A stretch of DNA of 64,000 nt from Caldisphaera lagunensis DSM 15908. Its GTDB lineage: Archaea > Thermoproteota > Thermoprotei_A > Sulfolobales > Acidilobaceae. Positions within the stretch are counted from its first letter, which is position 1. Each line of letters opens with the position of its first letter. This document shows, one piece after another, positions 17,896 to 26,506 of the stretch. The translations under genes were made by a program, and so were the position numbers. Where the stretch lies: positions 1,426,001-1,490,000 of the forward strand of contig NC_019791.1 in the NCBI RefSeq assembly GCF_000317795.1, given 5' to 3'. The notes below the pieces were generated by a model. The model ran no database searches, was not told the DNA's origin, and worked only from the letters and a program-made list of their open reading frames with translations.

Positions 17896-18516
17896 TTATG
17901 AAGGTGGTAATGATAGCTTTAATAAATCTGCATGTTCTTGCGTTATATCAGTTTCTGCATATTTATTCAATGTTACCTTGCCATCTTTTGATATTAACAC
18001 ATAGTTAAACATGAACTTTCTTAAGTTAGCGTCTGCAGTAAATAATCTAATGCCTTGAACAGATCTAAGATATTCTTTTAATTCGTTATTAGACAATATT
18101 GTTGAAAGTTGCTTTGTTGCAAGCCATACTCTAACATGTATTAAAATATTTCCCTTATATCCATGATTATAAAGTGAGTTAAGAACTTTAATTGTCATAT
18201 CATTCACATTAACAAGCCTTTGTTCCCCTCCAAATGCCAAATATATAGCATCAGGATTCCAATCAATGATGCTTTTTATAATATCGTCTATATTTTCGCT
18301 ATAATCAAATATCTTAACCTTATTCTCTGAATATCCATAGCTGTCTAAATAAGAAACTGCTGCCGCTGATGAGATTGATTCACAAATTCTATCAGGATAA
18401 GTTAATATTGCAACCTTATTAAAACCTTTAAAAAGATATATCCCAACAAGCCTACCTGTTAAACCCCTTAAATAAACCTCTTCACCTATACTTAATTTTC
18501 CTGAACTTGCTGACAT
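17896..18516 (-). CDS. Protein of unknown function with a periplasmic-binding-protein-like lobe
   Basis: I do not recognise the family. The 206-residue product has a region (VAILTYPDRICESISSAAAV, NVKIFDY-like strand, SIIDWNPDAIYLAFGGEQ) reminiscent of one lobe of type I periplasmic binding proteins: alternating beta-alpha units ending in 'PDAIYL'. It has no signal peptide or membrane segment, so it would be cytoplasmic. The ATG at 18516 is preceded by AGGTGA; a GTG three codons earlier is less likely. It is divergent from L40e. It may sense a small ligand, but this is inference. Confidence 0.6.
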   Translation of the reverse strand: MSASSGKLSIGEEVYLRGLTGRLVGIYLFKGFNKVAILTYPDRICESISSAAAVSYLDSYGYSENKVKIFDYSENIDDIIKSIIDWNPDAIYLAFGGEQRLVNVNDMTIKVLNSLYNHGYKGNILIHVRVWLATKQLSTILSNNELKEYLRSVQGIRLFTADANLRKFMFNYVLISKDGKVTLNKYAETDITQEHADLLKLSLPPS

Positions 18517-18643
18517 GCTTTTCACCTAGAAATTGTTTTTATTTAGTTTGATATATATTTTTGTATATATATTATAAAAATTAAATATTAAAAAAATAAT
18601 TATTTAAATCCCTTATTTTATAACTGCTAGGAGGGAGCAAAAG

Positions 18644-18817
18644 ATGCCAATAACCGATCCAGAGCTGATAAAGATAGTTGAGAAGAGAGTATTTGAGGTT
18701 AGTATATGTAGAAGATGTGGAGCAAAAAATCCACTTAATGCCAAGAAATGCAGGAGATGTAGAGGAACTGATTTAAGGCCTAAGAAGAAAGAGCTGGCCA
18801 AGTTTAAAGCACAATAA
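18644..18817 (+). CDS. rpl40e: Large-subunit ribosomal protein L40e
   Basis: A 57-residue basic zinc-ribbon protein of the archaeal/eukaryotic large ribosomal subunit. It starts [19 protein letters not shown] and has two Cys pairs (CRRCG and CRRCRG) followed by a basic tail [13 protein letters not shown]. The ATG follows TAGGAGGGA at good distance. It has its own short AT-rich promoter region, opposite the unknown gene upstream. Confidence 0.95.
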   Translation: MPITDPELIKIVEKRVFEVSICRRCGAKNPLNAKKCRRCRGTDLRPKKKELAKFKAQ

Positions 18818-18827
18818 TCACGCAACA

Positions 18828-19952
18828 TTATTTAGAAAAATAGTTCTCAATTTCTTTTCTAAGATCAATAGGCAATATGAAATCAAATATATATCCTTTT
18901 GATTCTTTCAATTTTAATGCCTCAAATATATCTTTATAAGTTCCATTTGAAATACCATTGGCTAAAACAGCTGCCCCTGAAGCAGCCTCTTTAGCTTTTT
19001 TACCCAATCCCATAAGTTTTACAACTTTTGCTTTAATTGAAATTTTTTCTAAAAATTCTTCAATAGATTCTTTGATATATGCATATAAATTATCGTATCT
19101 AGTAAATCTTCCACTTAAATAGATTCTTTCTGGTTTTGTATTGGAAACTATCATTATGCTAAGATCTTTTAGTATTGATTCAATAAACATTTTTAATGCT
19201 TTATTACTTTTATCATTCTTAGAGATTTCATTTAGCTTATCTATATTATCAAATCCAAGATAATCAGCTATTCCACCTTGGAAAAGTCTAAGCTTGCTAA
19301 AATATGGTTCTGAACTTGCCATTGCATATGCTAATTCTCCATCAATGGCTCCCATTCCTTTATAACCTGGAAATCCACTTGTCCCACCAATCCCATCAAT
19401 AATTTCACCGTGTAAAATTGAAAGAGCTGCTGTATATGCATAGCCTATTTCTATTACAATTATATCTGATTCTTTGGGATCTTTTTTATAGTATACTTTT
19501 TCATTCCTTAGTGCTTCAGCAGCACTAAATAACTTATCTGATGTCCCTAGGTCTATTCTATTTATTTTCCTATATTCTGGTATTGTGTTTAGTTGAATTA
19601 TACCTGGAACAAAGTAGGCAGGTAAGTCAGATGATTTAAATAACTTCATTAGATTTCTCAAGCCTACTATCTTTAATTTTCTTTCCAAATCATCTTTATT
19701 TATGAATGTCGCTAATTCTATTTCCTTATCTGATGATTCTTGAGCTCTTTTAAAAGGAATTCCATAGCCGCTTGATACAACTATGGCATCTACTTTTCCC
19801 AAAGATTTAATTATTTCGATTGGTTTTTCTGGATTGCTAGTTATGATTTCTCTAGGAATTGCCTCATCTAAGAATACGTTATTATCTTTATCATCAAAAC
19901 CCAATAAATCCATACTCATTGTACCAGAATCTATGCCTATAGCTCTTACCAA
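18828..19952 (-). CDS. DUF1464 family protein (sugar-kinase-like fold)
   Basis: A 374-residue protein of the archaeal DUF1464 family, which resembles acetate/butyrate kinases and other ASKHA ATPases. N-terminal VRAIGIDSGTMSMDLLGFDD is the phosphate-1 loop. The central DIIVIEIGYAYTAALSI and GEIIDGIGGTSGFPGYKGMG match the family. PERIYLSGRFTRYDNL is the late motif. The substrate is unknown. A TTG preceded by GGTGAT gives the family-like start. Its start lies 22 bases after the end of the small helical protein gene, making it the third gene of the translin operon. Confidence 0.85.
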   Translation of the reverse strand: MVRAIGIDSGTMSMDLLGFDDKDNNVFLDEAIPREIITSNPEKPIEIIKSLGKVDAIVVSSGYGIPFKRAQESSDKEIELATFINKDDLERKLKIVGLRNLMKLFKSSDLPAYFVPGIIQLNTIPEYRKINRIDLGTSDKLFSAAEALRNEKVYYKKDPKESDIIVIEIGYAYTAALSILHGEIIDGIGGTSGFPGYKGMGAIDGELAYAMASSEPYFSKLRLFQGGIADYLGFDNIDKLNEISKNDKSNKALKMFIESILKDLSIMIVSNTKPERIYLSGRFTRYDNLYAYIKESIEEFLEKISIKAKVVKLMGLGKKAKEAASGAAVLANGISNGTYKDIFEALKLKESKGYIFDFILPIDLRKEIENYFSK

Positions 19953-19974
19953 ATAAATCACCTTTTTTATAAAA

Positions 19975-20523
19975 TTAATTGAATGTGCTAGAAACAAATC
20001 TTCCTAAAGAACTTTCTAAATATGATCTGAGCTCGCTTAACAATCCTAAATCATCCGCTTTTTCTAATGCCTGTTCTGCCATTTCAATAGATTTATTTAA
20101 ATGAGTTTCATCAATTTCATTTAATCCATTTTTTAATGCCAATTCATATGCATAAGAGGCTTTATATAGAGGAGCTAAAACCTTAGCCTTCACTTTTGGT
20201 TCCATATCATTCCAAACTTGAAGGCATTGAAGTAAGAGCCCCATATCTATTAATTCTTTAGCCATAGCTATCCTATATTCAACATCTTTTCTGTTTTCCT
20301 CATTTTGATCTAAATAATTTTGTAATCCTATTACCTCCATTATTGACATGGGGTTTCCACAATATTTTTTCCTTCTTTCAAGTAATAGATTTTTTAAATC
20401 TTCATCCATTTTATTTAGCCATTTTACAAGTTCCTTTTCTGCTTCATCTATATCTTCAATCCAATAGATTTTTTCCATTATATTTCTAAAGGCTTGATCT
20501 ATTGGATCAATATTATTACTCAT
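19975..20523 (-). CDS. Helical protein of unknown function linked to translin
   Basis: I do not recognise this 182-residue protein. It is predicted to be almost entirely alpha-helical and acidic, with heptad-like leucines (EKELVKWLNKMDEDLKNLLLERRKK) and a C-terminal region (KSIEMAEQALEKADDLGLLSELRSYL) resembling helical repeats. There is no signal peptide or membrane segment. It overlaps the translin gene by 8 bases and precedes DUF1464, so it is probably co-translated with translin. A partner role, comparable to TRAX for translin, is possible but unproven. Confidence 0.7.
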   Translation of the reverse strand: MSNNIDPIDQAFRNIMEKIYWIEDIDEAEKELVKWLNKMDEDLKNLLLERRKKYCGNPMSIMEVIGLQNYLDQNEENRKDVEYRIAMAKELIDMGLLLQCLQVWNDMEPKVKAKVLAPLYKASYAYELALKNGLNEIDETHLNKSIEMAEQALEKADDLGLLSELRSYLESSLGRFVSSTFN

Positions 20524-21163
20524 TGTACTTCCTCTCCATTAAATTATTTAACATTACTTTTAAATTTTCTCTAGATTGTAGATCAACTATTAGTGATTTA
20601 GTTTCATCAACCAAATTTCTTGCTACATCTATTTTATGTCTTACTCCAGGTAATATCGAGTCGGAATAATCAAGGCTCCTCATTTCCAAATAAATTGTTT
20701 CCATAATTTCTAATGATTTCCATGCATTATCAAAATTTCCTTTTCTAACAGATTCAAGAGCATATCTTTTAAGCTCTCCAACAACATCTCCTAAGCCTTG
20801 AAGATAAGGGACTGGTGGAACATTTAAATCATCGTTAGTCGGAATTTCTTTATTAGTTATTATATTTAAAAAGACCTTTGCCTCAACAAACTCACTTAAA
20901 GCGTTATAGACTAAACCAGAATAGGTTAATTCTGGGGCATTTAATGAGAGCTTTATTAATTCTTTTGCTTTGTTTTCACATTCATGTAAATAATTTAAAG
21001 CACTGTCTATATCTCCTTTATGAGCTTCAGTAATGCTCCATCCGCTATATCTTATAACATCTCTAGATATCTTAACAATTTCTTCTCTAATGGAATCTAA
21101 TTTTTTCAAATATGTATCTACTGATTTTATTATATCTCCAATTTTATTTTTCTTCTCCTGCAT
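20516..21163 (-). CDS. Translin family protein
   Basis: An RNA/ssDNA-binding helical protein that in eukaryotes forms the C3PO nuclease with TRAX; archaeal homologues form octamers. The 215-residue sequence has the conserved block YLQGLGDVVGELKRYALESV and SLDYSDSILPGVRHKIDVARN, the C-terminal translin signature. It is the first gene of a three-gene operon; the downstream helical gene overlaps it by 8 bases. Confidence 0.92.
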   Translation of the reverse strand: MQEKKNKIGDIIKSVDTYLKKLDSIREEIVKISRDVIRYSGWSITEAHKGDIDSALNYLHECENKAKELIKLSLNAPELTYSGLVYNALSEFVEAKVFLNIITNKEIPTNDDLNVPPVPYLQGLGDVVGELKRYALESVRKGNFDNAWKSLEIMETIYLEMRSLDYSDSILPGVRHKIDVARNLVDETKSLIVDLQSRENLKVMLNNLMERKYNE

Positions 21164-21250
21164 CTTTATCTACTCAATTCTTTATGATTTGAGAGAATTC
21201 ATAAATCTTTTTGAGTTATTTCTCAGTTAATATTGATTATTTAAGTTTGC

Positions 21251-22198
21251 TTAGGCTTTTAAAAATGCCCCTATATTATCTACCTTTGTTATCCAAACCT
21301 TTCCTCCACCCAAATCATTAATTAGTTTTTTAATTTCTTCAGCGGCTTTGATAGAATCATTATATTCAAAAATACCATAGCTTGTAGGCCCCCAACTCGA
21401 TTGACATGCACAATAAGCTCCCAGATCAAGAAATCTTTTTATGATTTCTTCAGTTTCTTTACAGCAATATATACTATCTTGATATTTTTTCCAATATTTT
21501 CCTAATGATGAATTAAACTCTGTTAATCCCTCTCCAAATGATTTAAAATCGTTTTCAATAAAACTAGGCATAATTTTCATTAATACAATCCTTGATAAAT
21601 ATGATGAAAAAGATTCTTCCATAATAGGTAGGTTAGAAAGAATCTCATCCTCTCTTTTTTTGATTTCCAGTATATTCTTAATTGGCTTTTCTGGCAATGA
21701 AACTACGATTCTTAGATTATCTGGAACGATTCCTTTGAAAATCAATGGTGCAACGTTATTTCCTTTAACCCCTCCATCGATTATAAAGCCGCCATGTTTG
21801 AATGAATTTACTCCTAATCCTGAGTTTTGATTACCTCTATTAGAAACTTTTGCTAGTTCATCAATGCTAGCCTTTTTATTACATAAATAATTGATTCCAA
21901 AACCTATTGATAATGCTAAAGCAGTAGTTCTACCCAAACCTACATGTATAGGTATATCTTCCAATATTTCCGCTTCGAAATATTTGTTACAATCAAGGTA
22001 TTGTTTAAATAATGAAATATAATTTAGTCCATCTTTATCATTTATTGAATCTTTTTCTGATATTTTTAATCTTAAAACAAGTCTCGGGCTCTCTAAAGAA
22101 AAACCAAGTGTACCATATTTTCTTCCTAAGTTTCCGTTTAAATCTATGTTTCCTACATGCACATGGCTTGGCGCAGAGATTAAAACTTCATTTTTCAT
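21251..22198 (-). CDS. Beta-ribofuranosylaminobenzene 5'-phosphate synthase-like GHMP protein
   Basis: A GHMP-superfamily enzyme predicted to join PRPP and a p-hydroxy/aminobenzoate to make the ribosylated precursor of methanopterin-type cofactors. The N-terminal ISAPSHVHVGNIDLNG and the GHMP loop HVGLGRTTALALSIG near residue 85 are visible, followed by NSGLGVNSFKHGGFIIDGG and the C-terminal QSSWGPTSYGIFE. At 315 residues it fits the family. Its presence suggests a tetrahydromethanopterin-like one-carbon cofactor. It ends 87 bases from the translin start. Confidence 0.85.
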   Translation of the reverse strand: MKNEVLISAPSHVHVGNIDLNGNLGRKYGTLGFSLESPRLVLRLKISEKDSINDKDGLNYISLFKQYLDCNKYFEAEILEDIPIHVGLGRTTALALSIGFGINYLCNKKASIDELAKVSNRGNQNSGLGVNSFKHGGFIIDGGVKGNNVAPLIFKGIVPDNLRIVVSLPEKPIKNILEIKKREDEILSNLPIMEESFSSYLSRIVLMKIMPSFIENDFKSFGEGLTEFNSSLGKYWKKYQDSIYCCKETEEIIKRFLDLGAYCACQSSWGPTSYGIFEYNDSIKAAEEIKKLINDLGGGKVWITKVDNIGAFLKA

Positions 22199-22473
22199 TC
22201 ACGATATCACCTAGAGACCCCTTCCATTTGGAAGGGAGTTGTGAATCATAAAATGTATAGTGGGTAACAGAATATAAATCTGAGAATGTTTCCTCATGAA
22301 GAGATAATTTCATGAAAGCATAGATAGGAAGATAAAAAGACTCATACCTTTCATTAAGGTGAGCCATGATATGTTAACACATCAAAGAAAGTAATAAAGG
22401 CATACCATTAATATTGAAAATCCCAATGCCCCATTGAGAGGGCGAGGTAGTTTACTAAAATTCCAAAGAACAA
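22199..22473. other. Intergenic stretch with a perfect hairpin, no recognised gene
   Basis: 275 bases between two minus-strand genes. It holds a perfect hairpin CCCTTCC-ATTT-GGAAGGG (22219-22236) just upstream of the RFAP synthase start, and GC-richer blocks such as GCCCCATTGAGAGGGCG near 22426. No ORF of note, no box C/D set and no tRNA fold. Confidence 0.4.
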
Positions 22474-22761
22474 TTAAAACAGGTTTGTTCTTGGTTTCCT
22501 TGAATCCTCTGCTCTTATTTTAACTAGTCCAAAATGAATTGCACAGCTTATGCAATAGCATTTGGTTACTGGATATCTTGGTATTATTGCTCCTTTTTTG
22601 GTTAATTCTTCAGCTAATTGAGGATCTACTGGTGTGTAATCCCTAGTAACACAGATTGCTTTATCTTCTGGAACTAACCTTCCACAATTATCACATTGTA
22701 TTAGTTTTGATTTACCTTTATCTCCTTTCCTTCTACCTCTGCTTTCTCTCTTCTTTGGCAA
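22474..22761 (-). CDS. rps26e: Small-subunit ribosomal protein S26e
   Basis: A 95-residue zinc-binding ribosomal protein near the mRNA exit channel. It has a basic start MPKKRESRGRRKGDKGK, Cys pair CDNCGRLVPEDKAIC, and CYCISCAIHFGLVKIR, ending in KPRTNLF. All features match S26e. It is transcribed divergently from the L18a-prefoldin-FtsY operon across about 270 bases. Confidence 0.95.
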   Translation of the reverse strand: MPKKRESRGRRKGDKGKSKLIQCDNCGRLVPEDKAICVTRDYTPVDPQLAEELTKKGAIIPRYPVTKCYCISCAIHFGLVKIRAEDSRKPRTNLF

Positions 22762-23029
22762 ATTTCTTCACCATACCTTTACGCTATCCTTAGAATTTAT
22801 AAGTTAAAATGAAGAATCGCGTTTTATGAAAATGGAAAAAGATTTAGGGAGTTTTTTTAAAAAAGTAGTTATTTCCAATTCATGAAAAAATATCAATCCT
22901 TTCAAGTTGAAGTTATTTAATTAATAATAAATTATTTCATTTTTTAAAAAGCATTGAAGATTTTAAAAACATTTAAAAAGTTGGTTGAATAATTATGCGA
23001 TAGGGATCAAAGAAAAGAGAGGATTAAAA
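22762..23029. other. Divergent promoter region between S26e and L18a
   Basis: 268 AT-rich bases. An AACATTTAAAAAG element near 22970 is a plausible TATA box for the L18a operon. No RNA gene or ORF is convincing. Confidence 0.4.
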
Positions 23030-23296
23030 ATGTCAAATGAAATTAAGGTATATCTTGTCAAAGGTAAAATGATGTTATCTCATGATAAATTCCCAATATG
23101 GAATAAATTTGAAATATATGTTAGAGCTATGAAAAAAGAACATGCTATTGAAAGGATATATTCTGAACTAGGTAGTAGACATAAATTAAAAAGAGAGCAC
23201 ATAAAAATAGAATCAATAGATGAAGTACCTTTAGATCAAGTTTCTGATTCATATATATTAAAATTGCTTGAAACAAATAAAATGGTGAAGTTCTAA
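23030..23296 (+). CDS. rpl18a: Large-subunit ribosomal protein L18a (LX)
   Basis: An 88-residue archaeal ribosomal protein LX/L20a. The sequence KVYLVKGKMMLSHDKFPIWNKFEIYVRA and HAIERIYSELGSRHKLKREHIKI is diagnostic. The ATG at 23030 follows GAGAGG; an in-frame TTG 15 codons earlier is weaker and would exceed the family length. Its stop overlaps the prefoldin start (TAATG), so translation is coupled. Confidence 0.93.
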   Translation: MSNEIKVYLVKGKMMLSHDKFPIWNKFEIYVRAMKKEHAIERIYSELGSRHKLKREHIKIESIDEVPLDQVSDSYILKLLETNKMVKF

Positions 23297-23733
23297 TGTC
23301 GAAAACTCAAACAATAGATGTAAATACATTAATAGTTCAGCTAGAAGCGATAAGGTCAGAAATTTCTCAGTTAAGATCTTTTATTTCCCAATTATTATTG
23401 CAAAGAGATGGTATAGTAAAGGCAAAATCGAGTATAGATGCGATTGGCAATAGTAGTGAAGAAAATATTATATTTCCATTAGATCCTGGATATATGGCCA
23501 TGACAATAGCAAAGCCTTTAGATAAGAATCACTTCATTATATATCTTGGAGCAGATATCTATGCAAAATTGGAGACAAATGAGGCTATGAAAATTTTAAC
23601 AGAAAAGGAGAGCGAATTAAATAATGCTATAAATGATGTAAGCCAAAGATTGTCTCAACTTGAAAAACTTCAGGATCAATACGAATCAGTATTACAACAA
23701 ATAAGTGAGCAGGCGCAACAACAAAAGGTGTAA
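23296..23733 (+). CDS. pfdA: Prefoldin alpha subunit
   Basis: A 145-residue alpha subunit of the hexameric chaperone that hands unfolded proteins to the thermosome. An N-terminal coiled coil (LIVQLEAIRSEISQLRSFISQ) and a C-terminal one (SELNNAINDVSQRLSQLEKLQDQ) flank a central hairpin (IIFPLDPGYMAMTIAKPLDKN and FIIYLGADIYAKL). It is between L18a and FtsY in the usual crenarchaeal order. Confidence 0.93.
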   Translation: MSKTQTIDVNTLIVQLEAIRSEISQLRSFISQLLLQRDGIVKAKSSIDAIGNSSEENIIFPLDPGYMAMTIAKPLDKNHFIIYLGADIYAKLETNEAMKILTEKESELNNAINDVSQRLSQLEKLQDQYESVLQQISEQAQQQKV

Positions 23734-23737
23734 TATT

Positions 23738-24652
23738 TTGTTTGAAGGCCTCAAAAAGGCCTTTCAGAAATTATCAAATACAATTAAGGATAAGGTAGAA
23801 TACAAAGAATTAAAAGAAGATGATGTAGAAGAAGTTTTGGAAGATCTTAAATTAGATATGATAGAAAATGATGTAGCATTTGATGTTGCTGAAAATATAA
23901 TAGAAAATGTAAAGAAAGAACTGATAGGATATAAGGTAAAAAGAGGAGAAAGTGTTGAAGATGTTATTAAGGATTCATTAAAAAATTCCATAATGAAACT
24001 TATGGAATATGAAAATAATGATATAATAACTAAGATAAAAAACAAGTGTTCAAAGAATGAGCCCTTTGTCATCGTATTTTTAGGGATAAATGGTGTTGGT
24101 AAAACAACAACTATAGCAAAGTTTTCAAATGTTTTAAAGAAAAATAATATATCTGTTGTAATAGCTGGTGCAGATACTTTTAGGGCGGGAGCACAAGAAC
24201 AAATAGATGTGCATGCTAAAAGGTTAGACATTCCAATAATAAAGGGTCAATATGGAGGGGATCCAGCGAGTGTAGCTTATAATGCCATTCTATATGCAAA
24301 GTCTAGAGGTATTTGCACTGTATTAATAGATACTGCAGGAAGAATGCATAGTGATGTTGACCTAATGGAGGAATTGAAGAAAATAATTAGGGTAACCAAG
24401 CCTGATATGAAGGTATTAGTTGTAGATGCATTAACTGGAAATGATGCTGTGGAGCAAGCTAGGTTATTTAATGATAACATAGGTATTGATGCTATTATTA
24501 TAACTAAAATAGATGCTGATGTAAAAGGAGGTGTAGCAATATCAGTTTCTAGCATTACAAAGAAGCCAATAATTTATCTAGGATATGGACAAAGTTATGA
24601 AGACTTAAAGAAATTTGATCCAAAGGAATATGTAAATAACTTGTTTGATTAA
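23738..24652 (+). CDS. ftsY: Signal recognition particle receptor FtsY
   Basis: An SRP-GTPase that docks SRP-ribosome complexes at the membrane. An N-terminal four-helix N domain (LFEGLKKAFQKL to about residue 90) precedes the GTPase G domain: FLGINGVGKTTTIAKF, GADTFRAGAQEQ, IDTAGRMHSD and ITKIDADVKGG. The TTG at 23738, just after the prefoldin stop, gives the common FtsY start; an in-frame GTG upstream lies within the prefoldin gene. Length is 304 residues. No membrane anchor or acidic A domain is present, typical for archaea. Confidence 0.94.
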   Translation: MFEGLKKAFQKLSNTIKDKVEYKELKEDDVEEVLEDLKLDMIENDVAFDVAENIIENVKKELIGYKVKRGESVEDVIKDSLKNSIMKLMEYENNDIITKIKNKCSKNEPFVIVFLGINGVGKTTTIAKFSNVLKKNNISVVIAGADTFRAGAQEQIDVHAKRLDIPIIKGQYGGDPASVAYNAILYAKSRGICTVLIDTAGRMHSDVDLMEELKKIIRVTKPDMKVLVVDALTGNDAVEQARLFNDNIGIDAIIITKIDADVKGGVAISVSSITKKPIIYLGYGQSYEDLKKFDPKEYVNNLFD

Positions 24653-24654
24653 AA

Positions 24655-25512
24655 TTAGTCCTTTGCTATTATATTCATAAATTCTAACTTGCTTAAGGTT
24701 CCAATTAGTGTGTTATTATCTACAACTGGTAGGACACCTATGTTTTCTTCAATCATGATTCTGGCTGCGTCTGCTGCATCATCTTCAGGCCTTATTATAA
24801 ACGGATTTGATGACATTATATCCTCTGCTATTGGTACTAAATACATCCTTAGGCTAATGATTTTTTCTTTATAAACATCTGGAACCTTATTCCTTATGAA
24901 TCTATCTTTACCCCTAGACATCAACATTGATAACGGTAATTGGGCATAAGCAATATCTTTTTTGGCAATTACTCCAATAGGTTTATTTGATTCATCTATA
25001 ATTATAACTTTTCCTGTTGGATCACTTTCAATCAACCTTGCTATATAAAATATGCTATGTCCAGGTAATGCTGTTGAATAGTCTTTCCTCATTATATCTC
25101 CAACTTTATATTTCCCTTTATATTTATCATAAAATGCCTTTACTATATCAGTTTTAGTTAAAATACCTACAAGCTTTTTTTCTGAATTTACAACTGGTAA
25201 TCCTCCTATTCTATGCTTCAGCATAATTTGGGAAGCCGATTTCAAACTTTTTGATTCTTCGATTATTATTGGATCTTTTGTCATAACTTCTCCTACTAAT
25301 ATTGATTCTAACGGTTTTTGATAGTTTTTACCGAATAATGCATCAATAATATCAGTTGTTGTTAATATGCCAACAGGTACCTCTGCATCATTAACGATTA
25401 CTAATCTGCTTATTTCCTTTTTTAGCATTAGATTTCTTGCATGAGCTAAAGAATCATTAGGGGAAACCGCATAAACTGGTGTCCTCATATATGAAGAAAC
25501 CCTTGGGGCCAT
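24655..25512 (-). CDS. Four-CBS-domain protein (first in operon order: third gene)
   Basis: 285 residues made of four CBS units arranged as two Bateman modules. Recognisable units: RVSSYMRTPVYAVSPND with RLVIVNDAEVPVGILTTTDII; VGEVMTKDPIIIEE with GGLPVVNSEKKLVGILTKTDI; VGDIMRKDYSTALP with GVIAKKDIAYA; and DIMSSNPFIIRPEDDAADA with GVLPVVDNNTLIGTLSK. CBS pairs bind adenosyl ligands such as AMP, ATP or AdoMet. There is no other domain, so it would act as a stand-alone sensor or regulator. It starts 4 bases downstream of the second CBS gene. Confidence 0.9.
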   Translation of the reverse strand: MAPRVSSYMRTPVYAVSPNDSLAHARNLMLKKEISRLVIVNDAEVPVGILTTTDIIDALFGKNYQKPLESILVGEVMTKDPIIIEESKSLKSASQIMLKHRIGGLPVVNSEKKLVGILTKTDIVKAFYDKYKGKYKVGDIMRKDYSTALPGHSIFYIARLIESDPTGKVIIIDESNKPIGVIAKKDIAYAQLPLSMLMSRGKDRFIRNKVPDVYKEKIISLRMYLVPIAEDIMSSNPFIIRPEDDAADAARIMIEENIGVLPVVDNNTLIGTLSKLEFMNIIAKD

Positions 25513-25516
25513 GATC

Positions 25517-26506
25517 TCACCTCATAGCTAGTGACATTAATAAATCCCTTTCAGTTATGATACCAACTGCCTCATTGTTATCATTAATAACTATTAAACT
25601 ATTTGTATTGCGATTTATCATTTCTGTTGCAGCTTCTCCTATATCTGCATTTTCATTAATTGTGTTTATTTCCTTTTTCATTATAAGAGTTAATTGTAAT
25701 GATAATACATCTTCTATGTTATATGAACTAACATTTTTGAAAACTTCATGAGATCCAAAGAAATTAACAAAATCCTTAGCAGAAACAATTCCAATAATTT
25801 CATTTTCTTTTGTAGAAATTACCGGTATTCTCCTAAAACCATATAATGACATTAGCTGTGCTGCTCTTTTTAAAGTATCATTTTCATATGCGGAAACGAT
25901 GTTGGAAGTCATTATAGATGAAACCTTTTTACCAGTATCTTTGTAAATTATGTGTTTCACTATATCATGTTCTGTTATAACGCCAACAACCCTATTTAGA
26001 TCATCTATAACAGGTAACATACCAAGGTTATTTATAGCCATTAATTTTATTATTTCTGTTAATTTTTGAGTTGTTTTAACAAAAACAGGCATTGTATTCA
26101 TTATGTTTGAAACCTTTTCATTTTGTAATGCATTAAACAGGTTTTTATTATATCTTTGCTGGATTATGTTATAAAATTCCCCTCCTCCAAGATAATTAAC
26201 TAGATCTGTTGCCATAATTATTCCTTTTAATGATGTCCTTGAATCGGATATAATTAATCCTCTAACATTGTAAGAAGACATTTTTTCCAATGCCTCAAGA
26301 ATTGTTGAATTTGGGCTTATGGTAATAGCCGGTTTAGAAGCTAATAGACCCGCATCTCCACTTTTTTCCTTAACCCTTTGGGACCAATTCGGTTCGCTAT
26401 CAGCTCTAATATACCTATAACCTATTGAATATTTTGATGATACATTTGTTATAGGTTTAACATATTTAGATAGCTTGATATTTGTCATCCTTTTGGAGTT
26501 ACTCAT
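25517..26506 (-). CDS. Four-CBS-domain protein (second of three)
   Basis: 329 residues: a basic N-terminal extension of about 55 residues (KRMTNIKLSKYVKPITNVSS) and then four CBS units, including VSNIMNTMPVFVKTTQ with LGMLPVIDDLNRVVGVITEHDIV and VSSIMTSNIVSAYEND with GFRRIPVISTKENEIIGIVSAKDFV. The C-terminal unit ends SLIVINDNNEAVGIITERDLL. The start ATG overlaps the stop of the upstream CBS gene (4-base ATGA). Ligand unknown. Confidence 0.9.
   Translation of the reverse strand: MSNSKRMTNIKLSKYVKPITNVSSKYSIGYRYIRADSEPNWSQRVKEKSGDAGLLASKPAITISPNSTILEALEKMSSYNVRGLIISDSRTSLKGIIMATDLVNYLGGGEFYNIIQQRYNKNLFNALQNEKVSNIMNTMPVFVKTTQKLTEIIKLMAINNLGMLPVIDDLNRVVGVITEHDIVKHIIYKDTGKKVSSIMTSNIVSAYENDTLKRAAQLMSLYGFRRIPVISTKENEIIGIVSAKDFVNFFGSHEVFKNVSSYNIEDVLSLQLTLIMKKEINTINENADIGEAATEMINRNTNSLIVINDNNEAVGIITERDLLMSLAMR

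Noticed and set aside
22199-22473. SRP RNA, RNase P RNA or box C/D RNA
   Set aside because: Those RNAs are GC-rich in thermophiles and have conserved signatures not found here; the region is about 34% GC and lacks C/D box sets.
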